DNA from: Cellvibrio sp. UBA7671
GTDB taxonomy: Bacteria; Pseudomonadota; Gammaproteobacteria; Pseudomonadales; Cellvibrionaceae
Assembly: GCA_002483145.1 (NCBI GenBank)
Contig: DLHJ01000016.1
Span: 515,564-579,563 of the forward strand
Reading direction: 5' to 3'
Length of the DNA stretch: 64,000 bases
Shown here piece by piece: positions 61,134 through 64,000 of this stretch. Within the stretch, counting starts at the first letter, position 1. The number at the start of each line of letters is the position of its first letter. The notes under the pieces are model-generated. The model had not been told where the DNA came from and did no database searches. It saw nothing but the letters and a program-made list of their open reading frames with translations. Position numbers and translations under genes: made by a program.

Positions 61134-63986
61134 TTAATATCGTCGGCTCTCCTCTGGCCCCAAATAGCTGGGCAAAAGTCCGCCGGTATCAATCAGAATT
61201 TTTTGCAAGGTTACGCCGGGGTCAAGGCTGTAAATTCGCAATCTATGTGCGCCGGATTTATCGATCCTATGTTTGGTAATGCTGCGGCGTACGTCACTGC
61301 GCACACTTTCTTCCCATGCCGGTGCGCTCATATCAGCGGTCAGGTCCACAATTTGCGCAGGCTCGCTATCAATCGCAACTGCGTAACGCAAACCGCGCCC
61401 GGGCATTAATGGCCAGCTGGGTGCGAATAATCCCTCTATCTTGAGCTCGCCGCTGCTCTGGCTATAAAAATCGTATTCAAGATAGGGTGCTCTCGTTACA
61501 TTGCTAAAGCTTTTGTCGGTAATCGGGTAAACCGACATGGATGACAAGGTGCGCCCGTGTTCGGGGATTTTTTCCCAGCGCAATTCACGGTTGTTACCCT
61601 GGCGTTGGAAGTGCTCGGCTTCAATGGCGATATAGCCATCGGCCTCCACAAAACCTTTCAGCGCGCGCTTATCCAGTTGCGGTTTTATTGCCTTTACTGC
61701 AATGCTTGCGCCACCCCAGCCAGTTCCGATTATCTGTACCGACCCGGTCACCTCGCCCTTAACATCAGGGACTTTGTCCCAATCGATGGAAACCAAAAAT
61801 GCAGCAGCAACATCAACTTGTACACTAGTATGATTTAGTATAATCCAAGGTGCACTCACTTTGGCAGTAGCTGTGAACGATTCTTTACCTTTATTGAACA
61901 CTTCAATGGTTCTTTGTTGTTTGCCGAGCGGATCAAAACGCCCCAATTGATAGTTACCCGGGCTTGGCCATGCAGCCGCTATACCTTCAACTGCTATCCC
62001 CATTTCGGCACCTTTATGCGGTTCATAGTGATGGGTCACCGGCAATGTATCCTCCGGCGGGTTATTCCAGTTGCTGTAGCCGATATGGGGCTGTGACATA
62101 AAATGATTCCACTTGCCGCTATTTAACTGGTGGTATTCCTGTTCGAGCGCTGCATCTGCGGCAAATAATTCGCGCACTTTATCGGCGTAGTCATTGGTGT
62201 TGGCGCGCGCTTGTTGTGCATAAAGATGGTTCTTTGCCTGTGCATCGTACAGCCCGGTAATAATCGCACTCGCCTTTGCAGGGAATAGCACCAGTTGATA
62301 AAACGCATCGCGTTTTTCTGTGGGCAATTGAGCATAAATTTTTTCAGCACGCGCAGCGTAGGATTTTATTTCCGCGGCCACACGATTTGCTTCGTCGTAA
62401 TTTAATTGGCTGTAAATATTGGCTTCTTGCAGCTCGGGTTTGCGGCGCAAATTGTGGCGTGTGTAGCCCGTCATAATCGCGGCAATTTCCTGAGCGTGCT
62501 CTTTACCAAATTCGCGCTCAGCCCAGAGAGTTGCAAATTCAGGAATACGTTCTTTCGGCCAGGCTTCCGGATTCCAGGCCATATTGAGGAAGAACTCAAT
62601 TGGATATTCCATGGGTTTTAAATCGCCCACATTTACAATCCAGATCTGGTTGGCTTCATAAGTGTAAGCCAAGTGCATCTGCTCCCAAATTTTGGCGATG
62701 GAAACGGTATTAATCCAGCGATAGGAACGCGGCCCGCCGACATAATCAAAGTGATAATAAACACCTGCACCGCCCGCGCGCTTTCGCTCTTCGGGTGTGG
62801 GCAGTCTGCGGATATTGCCCCAGTTGTCATCGCACCAGAGCAAAATTACATCGTCAGGTACGCGCATACCACGCTCATAAAACCCTTGCACCTCTTTATA
62901 CAGTGCCCACACTTGTGGCACTTGTGTGAGCTGGTTTTTACCAAAAACATCACCGAGAATTTTGCGTTGGTCGTTAACAATTTTTTCGAGTAAATCGATA
63001 TTTTCACCTTCGCTCATGGGCTCATCTTGCTGGCCGCGCATACCAAGGGTGTAAATACTTTCGTAGGGTTTATTGCGCTTGGCGCCATCGACCCAGAAGT
63101 TATATAAATTTTCCGGATTTTTTGAATACTCCCAAGGGCCTTTGCCATAGCGATTCCATTCCTTATCGGCGCGCATCATCGGCTCGTGGTGCGAGGTACT
63201 CATCACGATTCCATATTCATCGGCAAGGATCATATTGTGCGGATCATCATCGGCAAAGGCGTTGTTCCACATCGCTGGCCATAAAAAATTGGCTTTCAGA
63301 CGCAGGAGTAATTCAAATACTTTTTCATAAAATTGGGCGTTGTAGTTGCCGTATTTTTCGATGACCCAATTGGTAAGTGCCGGGGCTTCATCATTCAGGA
63401 ACATCCCGCGATATTTCACTTTGGGGATTTCGGTAAGCTGCAGTTTCTTATCGATATATAAAGCAGATTGTTTTTTCACTGGCACATCGGCCCACCAGTA
63501 CCAGGGCGATACGCCTATCTGTTCGCTTAGGCTGTAAATGCCATACATAGTGCCGCGTTTATTGGCTCCGACTATGACCAGTGCGCGCTTTACCTGTGGA
63601 AAGGGCTCCTCGATAACAGCTACCTGGTAGGCATCCCATTGATCGCGTATTTTGCTTACGTCGATTTTTTTAGCAGCGATAAGTTGATCAAGAATTTTGC
63701 TTTTTCCCAGGGTGCCAACAATTACTAGTGGATTATTGTTGTTGCTAATCGCGTTGCTGAGTGTCAGTTTCTTACCGCTGACTTTTTCAATATCCATTTG
63801 CAGGTTTTTAGCGGCGCGCAAGACACCTGGGAATTCACCGGCATCGATAATCAAATCGGCGCTGGTATTTTTATCGACTAATATCAGGTTTTTGCTGGCA
63901 CTTTTCACGAGCCAGGATGCCTCGCCCAGTGCGAGGCAGGTGGGTGCAAGCAATAAAAAAGCCCAGAAGAAAAAAAGTCTGTGCAT
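61134..63986 (-). CDS. GH115 xylan alpha-1,2-glucuronidase
   Basis: Removes (methyl)glucuronic acid side chains from xylan, acting on long chains. It has a signal peptide (about residues 1-19), an N-terminal alpha/beta domain (about 20-170), and a barrel domain with KANFLWPAMWNNAFADDDPH, MSTSHHEPMMRADKEW, ILLWCDDNWGNIRRLPT and NQIWIVNVGDLKPMEYPIEF. Long C-terminal beta-rich domains follow (LEYDFYSQSSGELKIEGLFA, then RLRIYSLDPGVTLQKILID), which are typical of GH115. The 950-aa length is normal. Its start at 63986 is 14 bases from the window edge, so its promoter is not visible. Confidence 0.93.
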   Translation of the reverse strand: MHRLFFFWAFLLLAPTCLALGEASWLVKSASKNLILVDKNTSADLIIDAGEFPGVLRAAKNLQMDIEKVSGKKLTLSNAISNNNNPLVIVGTLGKSKILDQLIAAKKIDVSKIRDQWDAYQVAVIEEPFPQVKRALVIVGANKRGTMYGIYSLSEQIGVSPWYWWADVPVKKQSALYIDKKLQLTEIPKVKYRGMFLNDEAPALTNWVIEKYGNYNAQFYEKVFELLLRLKANFLWPAMWNNAFADDDPHNMILADEYGIVMSTSHHEPMMRADKEWNRYGKGPWEYSKNPENLYNFWVDGAKRNKPYESIYTLGMRGQQDEPMSEGENIDLLEKIVNDQRKILGDVFGKNQLTQVPQVWALYKEVQGFYERGMRVPDDVILLWCDDNWGNIRRLPTPEERKRAGGAGVYYHFDYVGGPRSYRWINTVSIAKIWEQMHLAYTYEANQIWIVNVGDLKPMEYPIEFFLNMAWNPEAWPKERIPEFATLWAEREFGKEHAQEIAAIMTGYTRHNLRRKPELQEANIYSQLNYDEANRVAAEIKSYAARAEKIYAQLPTEKRDAFYQLVLFPAKASAIITGLYDAQAKNHLYAQQARANTNDYADKVRELFAADAALEQEYHQLNSGKWNHFMSQPHIGYSNWNNPPEDTLPVTHHYEPHKGAEMGIAVEGIAAAWPSPGNYQLGRFDPLGKQQRTIEVFNKGKESFTATAKVSAPWIILNHTSVQVDVAAAFLVSIDWDKVPDVKGEVTGSVQIIGTGWGGASIAVKAIKPQLDKRALKGFVEADGYIAIEAEHFQRQGNNRELRWEKIPEHGRTLSSMSVYPITDKSFSNVTRAPYLEYDFYSQSSGELKIEGLFAPSWPLMPGRGLRYAVAIDSEPAQIVDLTADMSAPAWEESVRSDVRRSITKHRIDKSGAHRLRIYSLDPGVTLQKILIDTGGLLPSYLGPEESRRY

Positions 63987-64000
63987 TATTCTGCCCTCGC

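Noticed and set aside
1-64000. CRISPR arrays, rRNA genes, insertion sequences
   Set aside because: I saw no regularly spaced repeats, rRNA-like sequence or transposase genes anywhere in the window.

Overview
The window looks like the chromosome of a Cellvibrio-like gammaproteobacterium (family Cellvibrionaceae). The housekeeping genes are gammaproteobacterial in content and order: rpsU-yqeY-dnaG-rpoD, and nadD-rsfS-rlmH-mrdA-rodA-mltB-rlpA-dacA with ybeD-lipB-lipA. Several secreted enzymes carry the polyserine linkers and carbohydrate-binding modules typical of Cellvibrio plant-cell-wall degraders. No database search was run; all family names come from motifs and recalled homologues.

Region 1 (1 to about 11.06 kb) is the right part of an integrated mobilizable element that ends at the 3' end of a tRNA-Ile2(CAU) gene. 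It holds a MobQ-type MobA/MobL relaxase, an inverted-repeat-rich candidate oriT, a DotA/TraY conjugation membrane protein, two small membrane proteins, a winged-helix protein, and an IncQ (RSF1010-like) RepA helicase and RepC initiator behind a small HTH gene. Its cargo is an unrecognised 346-aa-class gene and an RnlA-RnlB (RNase LS) toxin-antitoxin pair. The left end and any integrase lie outside the window. A 41-bp copy of the 5' half of the tRNA sits just upstream of the intact tRNA.

Region 2 (11.3-31 kb) is core chromosome: a CE6-like esterase with a CBM2, rpoD, dnaG, yqeY, rpsU, divergent tsaD-folB-folK, a CorA-like transporter, folM, cca, an EamA transporter, a TorF-type outer-membrane protein, galE, a secreted F5/8C di-heme oxidase-like protein and a DegV protein. 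Between cca and the EamA gene lie a long hairpin and an intrinsic terminator with no gene to serve, a candidate small RNA.

Region 3 (31.4-45.3 kb) has a PhoPQ-like two-component system with a PepSY protein, a His-rich glycine-zipper protein, proA, and the cell-elongation cluster nadD to dacA, followed by a DUF805 gene. Region 4 (45.4-55.7 kb) separates dacA from ybeD-lipB-lipA. It carries a YciC-like membrane protein, a compact minus-strand operon (RDD, SpoIIM, DUF4129, DUF4350, MoxR, DUF58) and a PKD/propeller lipoprotein. Region 5 (57.9-64 kb) is a glucuronoxylan-use block on the minus strand: GH115 alpha-glucuronidase, ManD-type mannonate dehydratase, a GH43 lipoprotein, and a small secreted protein resembling the ExoP C-terminal carbohydrate-binding domain.

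The most notable items are the IncQ-like replication/mobilization element with a TraY-type protein and RnlAB, the orphan hairpin-terminator unit, and the carbohydrate-binding di-heme protein.
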